A DNA stretch of 64,000 nucleotides, from assembly GCA_030427205.1 (NCBI GenBank), contig JAUHXC010000007.1, forward strand, positions 124,001 through 188,000, written 5' to 3'. The DNA comes from a bacterium (GTDB lineage: Bacteria > Myxococcota_A > Bradymonadia > UBA7976 > UBA1532). Below are positions 54,612 to 64,000 of this stretch, piece by piece (positions within the stretch are counted from its first letter, which is position 1; each line of letters begins with the position of its first letter). The translations under genes were made by a program, and so were the position numbers. The notes under the pieces were generated by a model. It had not been told where the DNA came from. It searched no databases and saw only the letters and a program-made list of their open reading frames with translations.

Positions 54612-55453
54612 TGCGCCGTTGGCTGCTGACGCCGTTGCTGGCGCTGCCCGCCTGCGCCCCCGACGCGGGCCCGTCACCGGGGCTGATCGACGGTGTCCGG
54701 GTGCTCGCGGTGCGCGCCGAGCCCGCCGAGGCCGCGCCGGGATCCGCCGTGCGGCTGGTCGCGACGGTGGCCGATGCCGACGGGGTCATCGACGACATCG
54801 CCGTCGACTGGGCCTGGTGCGCCGCGCCCAAGCCGCCTACCGAAAACAACGCCGTCGCCGCCGCCTGCCTCGCCGACGGTGTCACGGCCATCGGCGCCGG
54901 CGGCCCGACCGTCGAGAGCACGCTGCCCGCCGACGGCTGCCGCCTCTTCGGTCCGGAGAGCCCGGGCCCCGGCCTGCGCCCGCGGGATCCGGACGTGACC
55001 GGCGGCTACCACCAGCCGGTGCGCCTCGTCGTCGATGGGCAGACGGCCTTCGGCGCGGTGCGCCTGCGCTGCAATCTGGCCCAGGCGCCGCTGTCGGTGG
55101 CCCAGACCTTCGCCGCCGAGTACACCGCCAATGCCCATCCGGCGCTGACCCTCGACGGCCCGGCGCAGGCCACGCCCGGCGCGGCGGTCGCCTTCACCGC
55201 CGAGGCCGAGCCGCCGGAGGACTACCTGCGCTTCGACCCGGCCGCGCGGGCCCTCGAGACCCGCGAGGAGCAGCTGATCGTCTCGTGGTTCGTGACCGGC
55301 GGCGCGCTGGACGGCGAGCGCAGCGATGTGACGCGAGGCCCGGCCACGGTGATCTGGACCGCGCCGGCCGCGGGCCGCTACAGCGTCATCGCCGTGCTGC
55401 GCGACAGCCGGGGCGGGGTCGCGGTGCGCGAGCATCGGATCGAGGTCCGCTGA
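54611..55453 (+). CDS. Surface-type lipoprotein, last gene of the uptake operon
   Basis: The product is 280 residues with lipobox LALPACA. The mature part reads like two Ig-like or fibronectin-like domains (about 25-120, LRAEPAEAAPGSAVRLVATV in varied form, and 185-280, with YSVIAVLRDSRGGVAVREHR) with several cysteines. Its ATG overlaps the receptor stop (TGATG). It may be a surface partner that caps or feeds the receptor, as SusD-type lipoproteins do, but it is not SusD-like in sequence. Confidence 0.78.
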   Translation: MRRWLLTPLLALPACAPDAGPSPGLIDGVRVLAVRAEPAEAAPGSAVRLVATVADADGVIDDIAVDWAWCAAPKPPTENNAVAAACLADGVTAIGAGGPTVESTLPADGCRLFGPESPGPGLRPRDPDVTGGYHQPVRLVVDGQTAFGAVRLRCNLAQAPLSVAQTFAAEYTANAHPALTLDGPAQATPGAAVAFTAEAEPPEDYLRFDPAARALETREEQLIVSWFVTGGALDGERSDVTRGPATVIWTAPAAGRYSVIAVLRDSRGGVAVREHRIEVR

Positions 55454-55459
55454 CGGCGA

Positions 55460-56302
55460 TCAGGCGAGCCCGTCGAGGGTCTTCATCTCGTCGGCGCTGA
55501 GGGCGATGTGCCCCGCGGCGCAGTTCTGCTCGAGGTGCGCGATCTTCGAGGTGCCGGGGATCGGCAGCATCACCGGCGAGCGGTGCAGCAGCCAGGCCAG
55601 CGCGATCTGGCCGGGGGTCGCGTCGTGGGCCGCGGCGATGCCCTTCAAGCGCGGGTCCTGGGCCAGATCGCCGGTGGCCAATGGAAACCACGGGATGAAG
55701 CCGATGCCGTGCGCGGTGCAGTAGTCGACCACCGCCTCGTGCCCGCGGTCGGTGAGGTTGTAGCGGTTCTGCACCGTGACGATGTCGACCACTTTGCGCC
55801 CGCGCTCGAGCTCGTCGACGCTGAAGTTGCTCACCCCTACGTGGCGGATCTTGCCGGCGTCCTGCATCTGCTTCAGGGCGCCGAGGGAGTCTTCGAGCGG
55901 CACGTCCGGGTCGGGCGCGTGCAGCTGATAGAGGTCGATGCGCTCGACGCGCAGCCGGCGCAGGCTGTTGTTGACCCGCCGCTTCAAGTAGTCGGGCCGG
56001 CCGTCGCGGCCCCAGTGCTGGGCGCTGCCGCGCACGAGCCCGCCCTTGGTGGCGACCACCACGCCTTCGGCGTAGGGGTGTAGCGCTTCGGCGATGAGAT
56101 ACTCCGAGACCTCGGGCCCGTAGGCGTCGGCGGTGTCGATGAGCCGCACGCCGAGCTCGACGACGCGCTTCAACAGGGCCCGGGCGGCGGGTACGTCGTC
56201 GGGGTGCCCCCAGATGCCCGGTCCGCAGACGCGCATCGCGCCAAAGCCCATGCGGGGTACGGTCAGGTCGCCGCCTATGGTGAAGGTGTCGTCGGTGCGC
56301 AT
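55460..56302 (-). CDS. Aldo/keto reductase
   Basis: The product is 280 residues, a TIM-barrel NADPH-dependent oxidoreductase. The catalytic tetrad is visible: Asp and Tyr in [14 protein letters not shown], Lys in VVVATKGG, His in [16 protein letters not shown]-binding residues lie near [15 protein letters not shown]. The pattern resembles YajO/AKR11-13-type enzymes. It is convergent with the uptake operon, seven bases from its end. The substrate is unknown. Confidence 0.94.
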   Translation of the reverse strand: MRTDDTFTIGGDLTVPRMGFGAMRVCGPGIWGHPDDVPAARALLKRVVELGVRLIDTADAYGPEVSEYLIAEALHPYAEGVVVATKGGLVRGSAQHWGRDGRPDYLKRRVNNSLRRLRVERIDLYQLHAPDPDVPLEDSLGALKQMQDAGKIRHVGVSNFSVDELERGRKVVDIVTVQNRYNLTDRGHEAVVDYCTAHGIGFIPWFPLATGDLAQDPRLKGIAAAHDATPGQIALAWLLHRSPVMLPIPGTSKIAHLEQNCAAGHIALSADEMKTLDGLA

Positions 56303-56360
56303 CGGGCCTCCTGGTCTCGGTGTGGCCGCACGATGCCATGGTCGGCGCTGCGCCGACAGA

Positions 56361-56375
56361 TGTCAGGTCATGACA
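56361..56375. promoter_or_regulatory. Inverted repeat upstream of the MopE-repeat gene
   Basis: TGTCA-GGTCA-TGACA forms a five-base-pair inverted repeat in the 136-base divergent region. It is operator-like in shape but short, and no regulator is assigned. Confidence 0.3.
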
Positions 56376-56438
56376 TGGCCGCCGACCGGCAGTCATGCTA
56401 TCCGAGAGACTGCGCGACTCTGGGGGGAGGATCCGTCG

Positions 56439-59400
56439 ATGCGCCACCTGCGACCCGTCCGATGGTTCGCCATCGCCACCGTGGCCTTGGCTCTGGCCGG
56501 CTGCCCCGCTGGCGGCAATGGCGACGACCCCGAGCCGGAGCCCGAACCGAGCGACATGCTGCCCGCGCCCGACGCGGACATGGCGCCCGAGCCCGAGCCG
56601 GACGCAGCGCCGGAGCCCGAGCCGGATGTTCTTCCAGAGCCCGAGCCGGATGCCGCCCCGGAGCCGGAGCCCGACGCGGCGCCGGAGCCGGAGCCCGACG
56701 CGGCGCCGGAGCCGGAGCCCGACGCGGCGCCGGAGCCGGAGCCGGACGCGGCGCCCGAGCCCGAGCCCGATATGGGCCCCGACTGCGTGCCGACCGAAGA
56801 GTCCTGCAACGGCGTCGACGACGACTGCGACGACGCCGTCGATGAAGACGTGCCGCAGGGCGAGCCGTGCGAGACCGAGCTGGCGGGCATCTGCAGCGCG
56901 GGCGTCACCGCCTGCGCCGACGGCGCGCCCACATGCGTGGCCGAGGTCGAGCCCGGCGACCGGGACGAGCAATGCGACGGGCTCGACGAAGACTGCGACG
57001 GCGCCGTCGACGAGGGGCTCGGCGCGGGCGAACCGTGCCAGACGGGCCTGCCGGGCGCGTGCGGCGCCGGCGCGCTGGGCTGCGTGGACGGCGAAGATGC
57101 CTGCGTGCCCGACCGGGCGCCCGACGCGGTCGACGAAGGCGACGTGCGGTGCAACGGCGTCGACGACGACTGCGACGGCGAGGTCGACGAGGGTGACTTC
57201 GGCGCGTGCGGGGTCGGGCTCGGCGCCTGCGCGGCGCCCGGTGTCTTGCGCTGCGACCTCGACGCGCTCGAGCTGGCCTGCGTCGGTGAGCCGGGCGAGC
57301 CGGGCGACGAGATCTGCAACGACCTCGACGATGACTGCGATGGGGTGCTCGACGAGGTGCCCGGCGTGGGTGAGGTCTGCACCGTGGGCGTGGGGGCCTG
57401 TCGCGGCGAGGCGGTCGTGGTCTGCGACTTCGAGAGCGGCGAGGCCTTCTGCCCGGCCGAAGAGGGCCCGCCGGGCCCCGAGCTGTGCGAGAGCGGGGTC
57501 GACGAAGACTGCGACGACGTCGTCGACGAGGATGGCTGTGGTTTCGCCTGCGCGGTCGACGAGGACTGCGTGCCCGCCGGCTTGTGTCAGGACGGGCTGT
57601 GCGAGCCGGGCGAATGCCGCGCGGACGCCGACTGCGCCGAGGGCAGCCTCTGCGTCGAGCGCTTCTGCGTCGTGGGCGACTGCCGCGAGGACGGCGACTG
57701 CGCCGAGGGTGAGTTCTGCGGGTCGTTCAGCTGCGCGCCGATCCCCGAAGAGTGTATCGACCCGCCGGTGCTCGGCGCCGGGCTCTACACCGGCGATACC
57801 ACCGACGCGGCCAATACCTTCGAAGCCCGGTGTGCCGGGGGCGCGGGCTCGCCGGATGATGTCTTCCGGCTGGATCTGGGCGACTACGCCGGGCCGATCT
57901 GCGTGACCACCGACGGCGCGTCCTACGACACCGCGCTGCATGTGCGCAGCCGCTGCGCCGACCCGGCGACGGAGGCCGCCTGTGACGACGACGGCGCGCG
58001 CAGCCTGCAGTCCCAGCTCGAGCTGGCCGTAGAGCCCGGCGCGCCGCTCTTTCTGATGGTGGACGGGTTCTCGAGCGGCAACCGCGGTCGCTACGTGCTG
58101 CGTATCACCGAGGGAGCCTGCCCGTGCCGCGCCGACGTCGACTGCGCCGAGGGCGAGGCCTGCCGCTACGGGGCCTGCGCGGCGGCGATCTGCGGCGACG
58201 GGCTCGTCGAGGGCCCCGAGATCTGTGACGCCGGTGAGCGGGAAGAGCCGCTGTGCGACGCGGACTGCCAGGTCGTCGTCGGGCACCGCTGCACGCTGCT
58301 CGAGGGCCCGTGCGCCGAGGTCTCCGGTCGGCTCGACGGGTTCGACGCCGAGGCCGGCGACCCGCTGCCCGAGCTGGACTACCTGCCCGATGGCGACCCG
58401 TTCGAGGGGGCCTGTGGCGTCAACCGCATGGTCGTCGGGCTCGAGTTCGGGCTGGGCGCCGATGCGCTCGCCGCGCCCGTCGCGGTGCGGGCCTTGTGCG
58501 CCACGCCCAGCGAGCGCGCCGGGCGCCTGGTCTGGACGCCGTCGATCAGCACCGCCTGGCTCGGGGCCGAGGCGCCCGAGACCACCGCGCTGACCGTGTG
58601 TCCGCCGGAGCACGTCGTCGTCGGCTTCCAGTCCCAGCGCGGCATCGGCTTCAGCCTCTTGTGCAGCCCGACGACGATCGTCGACGGGCGCACCGCCTTC
58701 GGCCCGCCCATCGAGCCCGAGCCGGTGCCCATCGCCGTGCCGCGGGACGGGCGCAACCAGTGCCTCGGCGGCCAGGGCATCGGCGCGCTCGTCGGCCGCG
58801 AGACCGAGCAGGTGCACGGGCTGACCCTGCGCTGTGATCGGCTGGTCGACCAGTGCCGCGGCGCGACGGACGCCTGCGAGCAGATCGGCGATTGCATCGA
58901 GGACGCCGACTGCCCCGAGGGGGCGCTGTGTCTGGACTTCAACTGCCGGGAGAACGGCTGCCGCGAGGATGACGACTGCGCCGAGACCCAGGTGTGTACC
59001 TTCTTCGGGCAGTGCGAAGGCGAGTGTCGTGTCGACGATCACTGCGGTCCCACCGGGACCTGCATCGGCAATACCTGCCGCGGCACGTGCCGCGATGACG
59101 ACCAATGCGCGCCGACCCAGAGCTGTATCGACCTCACCTGCGTCGGCGAGTGCCGCGGCGACGATCAATGCGAGCCGACGCAGAGCTGCATCGACCTCAC
59201 CTGTGTCGGCGAGTGCCGCGACGACGGTCAATGCCCGCCGGGCAACTTCTGCGCCGACCTCGTCTGCATTCCGGGCGAGATCTGCAACGACGGCGTCGGC
59301 AACAACGGCAATGAGCGGGTCGACTGTCTCGACACCGCCCTGTGCGCCGACCACCCCGCCTGCCAGCAAGAGATCTGCGCCGAAGACGCCGACTGCGAGA

Positions 59401-59945
59401 GCGGCCGCTGCATCGCCGGGATCTGCGCGACGCCGCGGGACGAGGTGCTGTCCATCGGCCGCCCCGGCATCCGCCTGCAGACCTTCGGCGAGCTGGACGA
59501 GGCCGACCCGCGCTGGGCCCGCCCCGAGCAGGACTGCAGCGACCGCGCGCGAGAGCCCGAGTTCGCCTACGAGGTGCGCACGGTGATCAACGAGGGCCGC
59601 AGCCCGGCCCGGGTGACCCTGCTCGCCAACTGGGACGTCGACGGCTACCTGCACGTCTTCGAAGACCCCTTCGACGCCGTGCTCTCGCCCGAGGGCTGCG
59701 TGGCTGGCAATGACGACTTCAACGGCACGCGCCAGAGCCGGATCGTCGGCTTCGACCTCGCGCCGGGTCAGCAGCGGGTGATCGTCATGTCGACCTTCGG
59801 CGCCAACCGCTTCGGCACCTACACCCTCGAGGTGCTCACCGACAACCCGCCGGAGCTGTGTGCCGACGGCTTCGACAATGACGACGACGGCGCTCTCGAC
59901 TGCGCCGACGCCGACTGCGCCGCCGACCCCGCCTGCGCGCCCTGA
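56439..59945 (+). CDS. Large surface lipoprotein with MopE-type metal-binding repeats
   Basis: The product is 1168 residues from ATG 56439 with a GGGGGGAGG site; longer frames upstream are spurious. Lipobox LALAGC, then an EPEPDAAP stalk (about 30-112). Five MopE-type repeats follow ([15 protein letters not shown] and variants, about 120-365), which in related proteins bind calcium or copper. Next come short Cys-rich units, a beta-sandwich PPC-like domain (about 440-560), a further domain (about 600-800), a run of [20 protein letters not shown] units (about 805-950), a second PPC-like domain and a final [20 protein letters not shown] module. It is probably displayed on the outer membrane. Function may be adhesion, matrix or metal binding. 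Confidence 0.88.
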   Translation: MRHLRPVRWFAIATVALALAGCPAGGNGDDPEPEPEPSDMLPAPDADMAPEPEPDAAPEPEPDVLPEPEPDAAPEPEPDAAPEPEPDAAPEPEPDAAPEPEPDAAPEPEPDMGPDCVPTEESCNGVDDDCDDAVDEDVPQGEPCETELAGICSAGVTACADGAPTCVAEVEPGDRDEQCDGLDEDCDGAVDEGLGAGEPCQTGLPGACGAGALGCVDGEDACVPDRAPDAVDEGDVRCNGVDDDCDGEVDEGDFGACGVGLGACAAPGVLRCDLDALELACVGEPGEPGDEICNDLDDDCDGVLDEVPGVGEVCTVGVGACRGEAVVVCDFESGEAFCPAEEGPPGPELCESGVDEDCDDVVDEDGCGFACAVDEDCVPAGLCQDGLCEPGECRADADCAEGSLCVERFCVVGDCREDGDCAEGEFCGSFSCAPIPEECIDPPVLGAGLYTGDTTDAANTFEARCAGGAGSPDDVFRLDLGDYAGPICVTTDGASYDTALHVRSRCADPATEAACDDDGARSLQSQLELAVEPGAPLFLMVDGFSSGNRGRYVLRITEGACPCRADVDCAEGEACRYGACAAAICGDGLVEGPEICDAGEREEPLCDADCQVVVGHRCTLLEGPCAEVSGRLDGFDAEAGDPLPELDYLPDGDPFEGACGVNRMVVGLEFGLGADALAAPVAVRALCATPSERAGRLVWTPSISTAWLGAEAPETTALTVCPPEHVVVGFQSQRGIGFSLLCSPTTIVDGRTAFGPPIEPEPVPIAVPRDGRNQCLGGQGIGALVGRETEQVHGLTLRCDRLVDQCRGATDACEQIGDCIEDADCPEGALCLDFNCRENGCREDDDCAETQVCTFFGQCEGECRVDDHCGPTGTCIGNTCRGTCRDDDQCAPTQSCIDLTCVGECRGDDQCEPTQSCIDLTCVGECRDDGQCPPGNFCADLVCIPGEICNDGVGNNGNERVDCLDTALCADHPACQQEICAEDADCESGRCIAGICATPRDEVLSIGRPGIRLQTFGELDEADPRWARPEQDCSDRAREPEFAYEVRTVINEGRSPARVTLLANWDVDGYLHVFEDPFDAVLSPEGCVAGNDDFNGTRQSRIVGFDLAPGQQRVIVMSTFGANRFGTYTLEVLTDNPPELCADGFDNDDDGALDCADADCAADPACAP
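56526..56771 (+). repeat. [14 protein letters not shown] tandem repeat
   Basis: Repeats of about 24 bases, GCGGCGCCGGAGCCGGAGCC with a GACG ending, encode EPEPDAAP or EPEPDVLP. Several neighbouring units (56653-56740) are nearly identical. The repeat makes an extended stalk between the lipid anchor and the folded domains. Confidence 0.85.
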
Positions 59946-60018
59946 CCGCATCGGCGCGGCGAGCCGTGACCCCGACCCCCGCGGGTGCATCTGCTCCGGC
60001 TCACCCGCTGGAGGCTCC

Positions 60019-61035
60019 ATGGCTGCGCTCACCCGCTTGATCTCGCCCCTGCGCGACGCCGCCCGCGCCGTCACCGACGCCGCGCTCGACGCCAGCGTGG
60101 TCGCCAGCTTCGACCGCACCGGCTTCGAGCGCCACGCCCGGAGGTTCGAGCCCATCGACGCCCGCCTCGACGGCCGCATATGGCTGATCACCGGCGCCAA
60201 CTCGGGCATCGGCCGGGCGACCGCCGCCGACCTCGCCGCCCGCGGCGCGACCGTCGTGATGCTCTGCCGTGACCCGCAGCGCGGCGCCGAGGCCCGCGAT
60301 GCGCTGCGGGCCGAGACCGACGGCGATCTGCGCCTGGGCCTGCTCGATCTGGCGAATCCCGACGCGGGGCGGCGCGTGGGTGAGATCCTCGACGGGCTCT
60401 GCATCGGGCAGGTGGACGGGCTCATCCACAACGCGGGCCTGCTCGTCGACGACCGCCGCCCGACCGCCGACGACCTCGAGCTGATGGTCGCGGCGCACCT
60501 CGTCGGTCCGCTGCGCATCACCCACGCCGTGCTCGACCGCCTGCGCCCGACCAGCCGCATCATCTGGGTCTCGTCGGGCGGCATGTACCTGCGCACCCTC
60601 TCGGTCGAGCGACTCACCGCCGCGCTCGACCCGGCCGCCGCGTTCGACGGGGTCGAGGTCTACGCCGATACCAAGCGGGCCCAGGTCGTGCTCAGCGAGC
60701 AGCTCGCCGCCCGCCTCGCCGGCCGCGCGGTCGTGCACGCCATGCACCCCGGCTGGGTCGATACCCCGGGCGTGATCGCCGGGCTGCCCCTGTTTCATAC
60801 GCTGACGCGGCCGATCCTGCGGACGCCCGCGCAGGGCGCGGATACCGTGGTCTGGCTGGCCACTGCGCCCGAGGCCCGCCGCTCGACCGGCCGTTTCTGG
60901 TTCGACCGCCAGCCGCGCCCGACCCACTTCAGCCGCTTCACCCGCGCGGACGAGGCCGAGCGCAAGCGCCTGTGGCAGGCCCTCTGCCGCTGGAGCGGCC
61001 TGTCGCCCGAGGCTTTCGACCCGCCGCGACGCTGA
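60019..61035 (+). CDS. Short-chain dehydrogenase/reductase with N-terminal extension
   Basis: The product is 338 residues from ATG 60019 (GGAGG site). About 50 extra residues precede the Rossmann fold: TGANSGIG, HNAG (variant of NNAG), active Ser in IIWVSSGGMYL, and YADTK (YxxxK). The C-terminus carries an Arg-rich tail of about 45 residues. The pattern resembles DHRS12/retinol-dehydrogenase-like SDRs that act on lipids. It is unrelated in sequence detail to the SDR at 39578, so it is not a recent duplicate. Confidence 0.92.
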   Translation: MAALTRLISPLRDAARAVTDAALDASVVASFDRTGFERHARRFEPIDARLDGRIWLITGANSGIGRATAADLAARGATVVMLCRDPQRGAEARDALRAETDGDLRLGLLDLANPDAGRRVGEILDGLCIGQVDGLIHNAGLLVDDRRPTADDLELMVAAHLVGPLRITHAVLDRLRPTSRIIWVSSGGMYLRTLSVERLTAALDPAAAFDGVEVYADTKRAQVVLSEQLAARLAGRAVVHAMHPGWVDTPGVIAGLPLFHTLTRPILRTPAQGADTVVWLATAPEARRSTGRFWFDRQPRPTHFSRFTRADEAERKRLWQALCRWSGLSPEAFDPPRR

Positions 61036-61102
61036 AAACCGAGAAAGTGCGCAACATCGGCCGCGGCTGATCGATGAACCCTTCGATGCGAACGGAGGGT
61101 GC

Positions 61103-62044
61103 ATGGGCCGGCGGCTGCGATTCCAGCAGAGTGAGTTCGAAAGCGTAGAGCTGACGTGGAGGTGCGCGCAGAGTCGCTTCCTGCTGCGTCCGGGGCCCGA
61201 GGCGAACCGGCGGCTGCTCGGGGTCATCGGGCAGGCGATGCTGCTGTTCGCGGGCGATGTGCGGCTCTATTTCGCGGGCGGGACGTGCAATCACATCCAC
61301 ATCGTCGCCGGCTTTCGCAGCGCGGAGGTGAAGGCCGGTTGGACCTGCCATGTGCGCACGAACGTGTCGAAGGAGCTGGGCGCGCTCTACGACTGGCCCG
61401 GCTGTCATTGGGACCGGCGGTCGAGCGACATCCCGATTCTCGACGACGACGCGCTCTACGAGCGGATGGTCTACCTGGCCGGGCAGGCGACGAAGGCCGG
61501 GCTCGTGCGGTCTGCGTTCGAGTGGCCGGGGGTGCCGTGGGTCGAGGCGGTGACTGCGGGCAGACCGTTGATCGGGGTCTGGTACGATCGCACGGGCCTG
61601 CATCGGGCCCTGGTGGCGTGGTCGGCGCGCTCTCCAGCCACGCGCGGGCGGCGTCCGGTGCTGTCCGACTTCGCCGAGAAGCGGGTCGTCGAGTTGTCGC
61701 CGCCGCCGATGTGGGCCGATGCGAGCGAAGATGAGCTGCAGGCCCGTTGGTGCGAGGTTGTCGCGACGGCGGAGGCGCGCTGGCCGGCGCAGGGGCGGGT
61801 GCTCGGCCCGGCGGGTATCTTGCGGGTGGATCCCCATGCGCGCCCGACCGAGAGCAAGCGTACGGCGGCGCCGGCGGTGCATGCGAGCAGTCGGGCTCAG
61901 CGCGTCGAGTGGTGGGCGGCGTATCGGGCCTTTGCGGAGGCCTATCGGCGTGCGGTGGCGGCGCTGAAGGTGGGGATGGCGGCGTGCGGGTTCCCGCTGG
62001 AGGGGTGCCGGCCGCTGCGGGTCGGCGCGACGCCCGGCGGGTAG
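61103..62044 (+). CDS. RAYT/IS200-like (Y1, HUH) transposase
   Basis: The product is 313 residues. The HUH metal site is in GGTCNHIHIVAGF (about residues 51-62). The catalytic tyrosine is likely in ALYERMVYLAGQATKAGLV, which corresponds to the NPVRAGLV segment of RAYT proteins. A basic C-terminal region follows. RAYTs are single-copy domesticated relatives of IS200/IS605 transposases that act on nearby palindromic repeats; a tandem palindromic repeat lies 220 bases downstream. Codon use, with more A and T at third positions, differs mildly from neighbours. Confidence 0.8.
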   Translation: MGRRLRFQQSEFESVELTWRCAQSRFLLRPGPEANRRLLGVIGQAMLLFAGDVRLYFAGGTCNHIHIVAGFRSAEVKAGWTCHVRTNVSKELGALYDWPGCHWDRRSSDIPILDDDALYERMVYLAGQATKAGLVRSAFEWPGVPWVEAVTAGRPLIGVWYDRTGLHRALVAWSARSPATRGRRPVLSDFAEKRVVELSPPPMWADASEDELQARWCEVVATAEARWPAQGRVLGPAGILRVDPHARPTESKRTAAPAVHASSRAQRVEWWAAYRAFAEAYRRAVAALKVGMAACGFPLEGCRPLRVGATPGG

Positions 62045-62433
62045 CCGCAGGGGGGCCGATCGGATCGGCGGCGATATCGGGTTGGTCGGCGCCTCGGGTG
62101 CGAGGGGGTGGTGTGTCCAGACGGCTGGGACGAGGGTGCTCGGCGGGCCGGTGGGCGCGGTCGGGGGTCGATCGATGCCGGGCGTCGAGCGTGTTGGGGG
62201 CGGTGAAGTATCGAAAAGGGCAGTTGGGAGGCCAGTGGAGTGTGGCGGGACACGGTCGAAAACCGATCGACCCTACACATGGTCGACACCCTACTTGCTC
62301 GACCCTACACATGGTCGACACCCACTTGCTCGACCCTACACACCTCCGCCGTGCTGACCTATCGCGCCATCCAGGATTGACGGCGCGGGCATCCGGACCG
62401 GCCCTGAGCGCCCATCTCACGCGGGCGGGGCCC
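62045..62433. other. Intergenic region with repeat, after the RAYT gene
   Basis: This is 389 bases without a supported gene. It holds the tandem repeat at 62267-62342 and the sequence GGTCGAAAACCGATCGACC just before it (62254-62272), which is itself nearly palindromic. The rest shows no recognised signal. Confidence 0.6.
62267..62342. repeat. Tandem palindrome-containing repeat near the RAYT gene
   Basis: Units of 32, 31 and 13 bases follow each other directly: TCGACCCTACACATGGTCGA plus CACCCTACTTGC, the same with one C or T missing, and a final partial TCGACCCTACACA. Each full unit contains TCGACC...GGTCGA, an inverted repeat with a seven- to eight-base centre. This fits a REP-like substrate of the neighbouring transposase. 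Confidence 0.85.
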
Positions 62434-62730
62434 TCAGTACGCGTCGGGGCCGACGTAGTAGGCGCGCAGCGTATCCCAGTTCTGCCCGACCACCCGCATC
62501 TCGTAGGCCTTGCCCTCGGGGCAGCTGGCGACGTCGACATACAAGGCATACTGCTGCATATGCGCCTGCAGATCGGGCGGCATGATCGTCGTGTCGACGA
62601 CATAGAAGCAGTTGGTTCCGCAGTACTGACACGGCGGCGCCGACCGCGAGTGCGCGTAGCGGCTGTCGTCGGTCGCGCGCGCGTCGCGCTTCGCTGAAGA
62701 CGATCGACGAAAGAAGTCGAAGAGACCCAT
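62434..62730 (-). CDS. Small protein with a CxxCxxxC motif
   Basis: The product is 98 residues. A basic start (MGLFDFFRRSSSAKRDARAT) is followed by CQYCGTNC, which could bind zinc, and a C-terminal half DVASCPEGKAYEMRVVGQNW. A GGGAG site precedes the ATG at 62730. The family was not recognised; length and composition suggest a small cytoplasmic metal-binding protein. Confidence 0.65.
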   Translation of the reverse strand: MGLFDFFRRSSSAKRDARATDDSRYAHSRSAPPCQYCGTNCFYVVDTTIMPPDLQAHMQQYALYVDVASCPEGKAYEMRVVGQNWDTLRAYYVGPDAY

Positions 62731-62979
62731 GGCTGCACTCCCATGATCGGTGGCTGTCGCCGCGGCACGCTATCGTTCAGCGCACCCACGAGACCATTAC
62801 GAACCGATTGCATGATGGGCGACAGTCGCGCGCACGGGCTGCAGTCGGGGGATCTCTGCTCGGGGGGTCGCTGCCCGGCGCCGACGCGCACGAAGCGGCG
62901 GCCGGCAGGGCCGATCCAGGCGGCCCGAGCCCGACGGTCGATCGGGCCATGACGCCGCGCGCGATCTGCGCGCGTGTCG

Positions 62980-63498
62980 TCAGCTCTTCTTGCGCGACCG
63001 GCGGCGGGTGGTCTTCTTGGGCGCTGCGGCCTCCTCGCCTTCGGCGGCGTCGCCCTCGGCGGCCTCTTCGGCGTCGCCCTCGGCGGCCTCTTCGGCGGCG
63101 GCCTCTTCGGCGGCGGCCTCGGCCTCGGCGGCGGCGGCCGCGGCGGCGCGGTCGCGCTCGGCGGCCTGGGCGGCGGCTTCGGCGGCGGCCTTCGCCGCGG
63201 CCTCGTCGGCGGCCTTCTTGGCGGCGAGGGCCTTGGCCTTGGCCGCTTCGGCCGCCTTCTTCTCCGCCGCGGGATCGGGCGCGTCCGGCGCGGGCGCGTC
63301 CGGCGCGTCGACGTACTCACCGAGCAGGCGGTGGGCGAAGTCGGGCAAGCGCTCGGCGAGCTTCTGCAGGTCGGGCTTGTTGAAACTCTCACCGTCGATG
63401 CCCAGCTCGCCGACGGCGTCGCTGAGCACCGCTCGGGCCGAGTAGTAGTCGTATCGGCTCCTCAGAATGCTCAGCACCTGTGCTCTGCTCAGACTCAC
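62980..63498 (-). CDS. Ala/Glu-rich protein with basic tail
   Basis: The product is 172 residues from GTG 63498, which has a perfect GGAGGGG site five bases upstream; the longer frame is unsupported. A folded helical N-terminal domain (about 1-60, SRAQVLSILRSRYDYYSARA, then VLSDAVGELGIDG) is followed by a long Ala/Glu/Lys helix (about 72-160) and a basic end KKTTRRRSRKKS, as in histone H1-like or AlgP-like proteins. It may bind nucleic acid through the tail. Its function is unknown. Confidence 0.7.
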   Translation of the reverse strand: MSLSRAQVLSILRSRYDYYSARAVLSDAVGELGIDGESFNKPDLQKLAERLPDFAHRLLGEYVDAPDAPAPDAPDPAAEKKAAEAAKAKALAAKKAADEAAAKAAAEAAAQAAERDRAAAAAAAEAEAAAEEAAAEEAAEGDAEEAAEGDAAEGEEAAAPKKTTRRRSRKKS

Positions 63499-63677
63499 GA
63501 ATGCCCCTCCACGGCTCTTTGCGAAACGGTGGGTGCTCGGCCCACGGGGGTCGACCCCATGGCGGCTGTCGCGCCCGAGCGGCATCGTGGCATACCCGCG
63601 CAAGCCCGGCAACCACTCGGGCCGGGCGATGAGCCGAGCACCGCCCGAAGGCCCGTTCGGTAGTGCCCGTAGACGGG

Positions 63678-64000
63678 TCAGGGATGGCGTTGGGGGCCCG
63701 GGGAGGGACGGGCGAAGGGTGACGCCGCGGCGCCCCGAACGCGGCCCTGCCTCGCCCCGTGGCGGCGGCGCAGGGCCGATCGGGCGAGCAGCCCCAGCAG
63801 CCCGAGCAGGGCCGGCCAGCCGCCGGTCTCCCCGACGGGCGGGCCTATGCTGCAGCCCGATGACGCGTCGTCCGGCGACGCGCCCGCGCCCGCCGCCGGC
63901 CCGGGCATCGTCGGCGCCGGACCGTCCTCGATGCGCGGGCCGAACGGCACCACCGCCAGCCCGACGCCGGGTCGGCCGGCCAGCAGCGTGGCGCTCAGCG
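63678..64000 (-). CDS. C-terminal part of a surface protein with MYXO-CTERM-like tail (5' end outside window)
   Basis: The minus-strand frame is open from the right window edge and stops at 63678. About 107 residues are visible. The C-terminus has the order typical of MYXO-CTERM sorting signals: a Cys after a Gly (SSGCSIGPPV), a hydrophobic helix WPALLGLLGLLARSA, then an Arg cluster (RRRHGARQGRVRG). Such proteins are exported and anchored at the cell surface of Myxococcota. A 25-residue tail after the Arg cluster is longer than usual. The N-terminal function is not visible. Confidence 0.7.
   Translation of the reverse strand, partial: LSATLLAGRPGVGLAVVPFGPRIEDGPAPTMPGPAAGAGASPDDASSGCSIGPPVGETGGWPALLGLLGLLARSALRRRHGARQGRVRGAAASPFARPSPGPQRHP

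Noticed and set aside
55386..60617. Minus-strand open frame of 1743 codons
   Set aside because: It runs antisense to the MopE-repeat lipoprotein and out of frame with the aldo/keto reductase; low-complexity sequence without domains.
62980..63612. Longer start for the Ala/Glu-rich protein
   Set aside because: The upstream codons are not protein-like and a perfect Shine-Dalgarno stands five bases before GTG 63498.

Overview
The window is about 64 kb of very GC-rich DNA whose codons mostly end in G or C. It looks like a chromosome segment of a flagellated member of Myxococcota or a close deltaproteobacterial relative. Four features point there: homologues of the Myxococcus gliding/spore-coat (Glt/Nfs) apparatus, a lipoprotein with MopE-type CNGxDDDCD repeats, a C-terminal tail of MYXO-CTERM type at the right edge, and abundant secreted TPR proteins and lipoproteins. 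The species cannot be fixed from the sequence alone.

Left part (1-9.5 kb): a truncated gene, then a GltD-like TPR protein, a GltE-like TPR lipoprotein, a small secreted protein and a GltJ (AgmX)-like protein with zinc ribbon, GYF domain, one membrane segment and a TonB-like C-terminus. A terminator follows, then a lone ribosomal protein L3 gene (rplC) with its own promoter, and a convergent dapF.

Flagellar island (9.6-39.5 kb): a sigma-54 activator without receiver domain, a secreted TPR protein, then flgB flgC fliE fliF fliG fliH fliI motE-like fliK flgD, a small flagellar-operon protein, flgE, fliL fliM fliN fliO fliP fliQ fliR, flhB flhA. rpoZ (minus) and a displaced fliJ come next, and then the minus-strand operon flhF-flhG-fliA. 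Near-identical sigma-54 promoters precede flgB and flhF. A decayed 1.3-kb segment, with a broken MopE-type gene and a VOC-family gene, separates fliR from flhB. Outer rings, late hook proteins, flagellin and stator genes are not in the window.

Accessory part (39.5-64 kb): a short-chain dehydrogenase and a secreted caspase-FGE fusion whose C-terminus resembles a retroelement-diversified variable region. A minus-strand group follows (CPQ-like M28 peptidase, alpha/beta hydrolase, membrane protein), then an ArsR regulator. Next is a tightly overlapping nine-gene operon: PstS-like binding protein, small lipoprotein, OprP-like porin, lipoprotein, ExbB, ExbD, TonB, TonB-dependent receptor, lipoprotein. 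It looks like a self-contained outer-membrane uptake system, possibly for phosphate or another oxyanion. An array of GATGGCAT palindromes lies at the start of its receptor gene. After it come an aldo/keto reductase, a large MopE-repeat lipoprotein, a second dehydrogenase, a RAYT-type transposase with a nearby tandem palindromic repeat, and small hypothetical genes. No rRNA, tRNA or CRISPR array was recognised.
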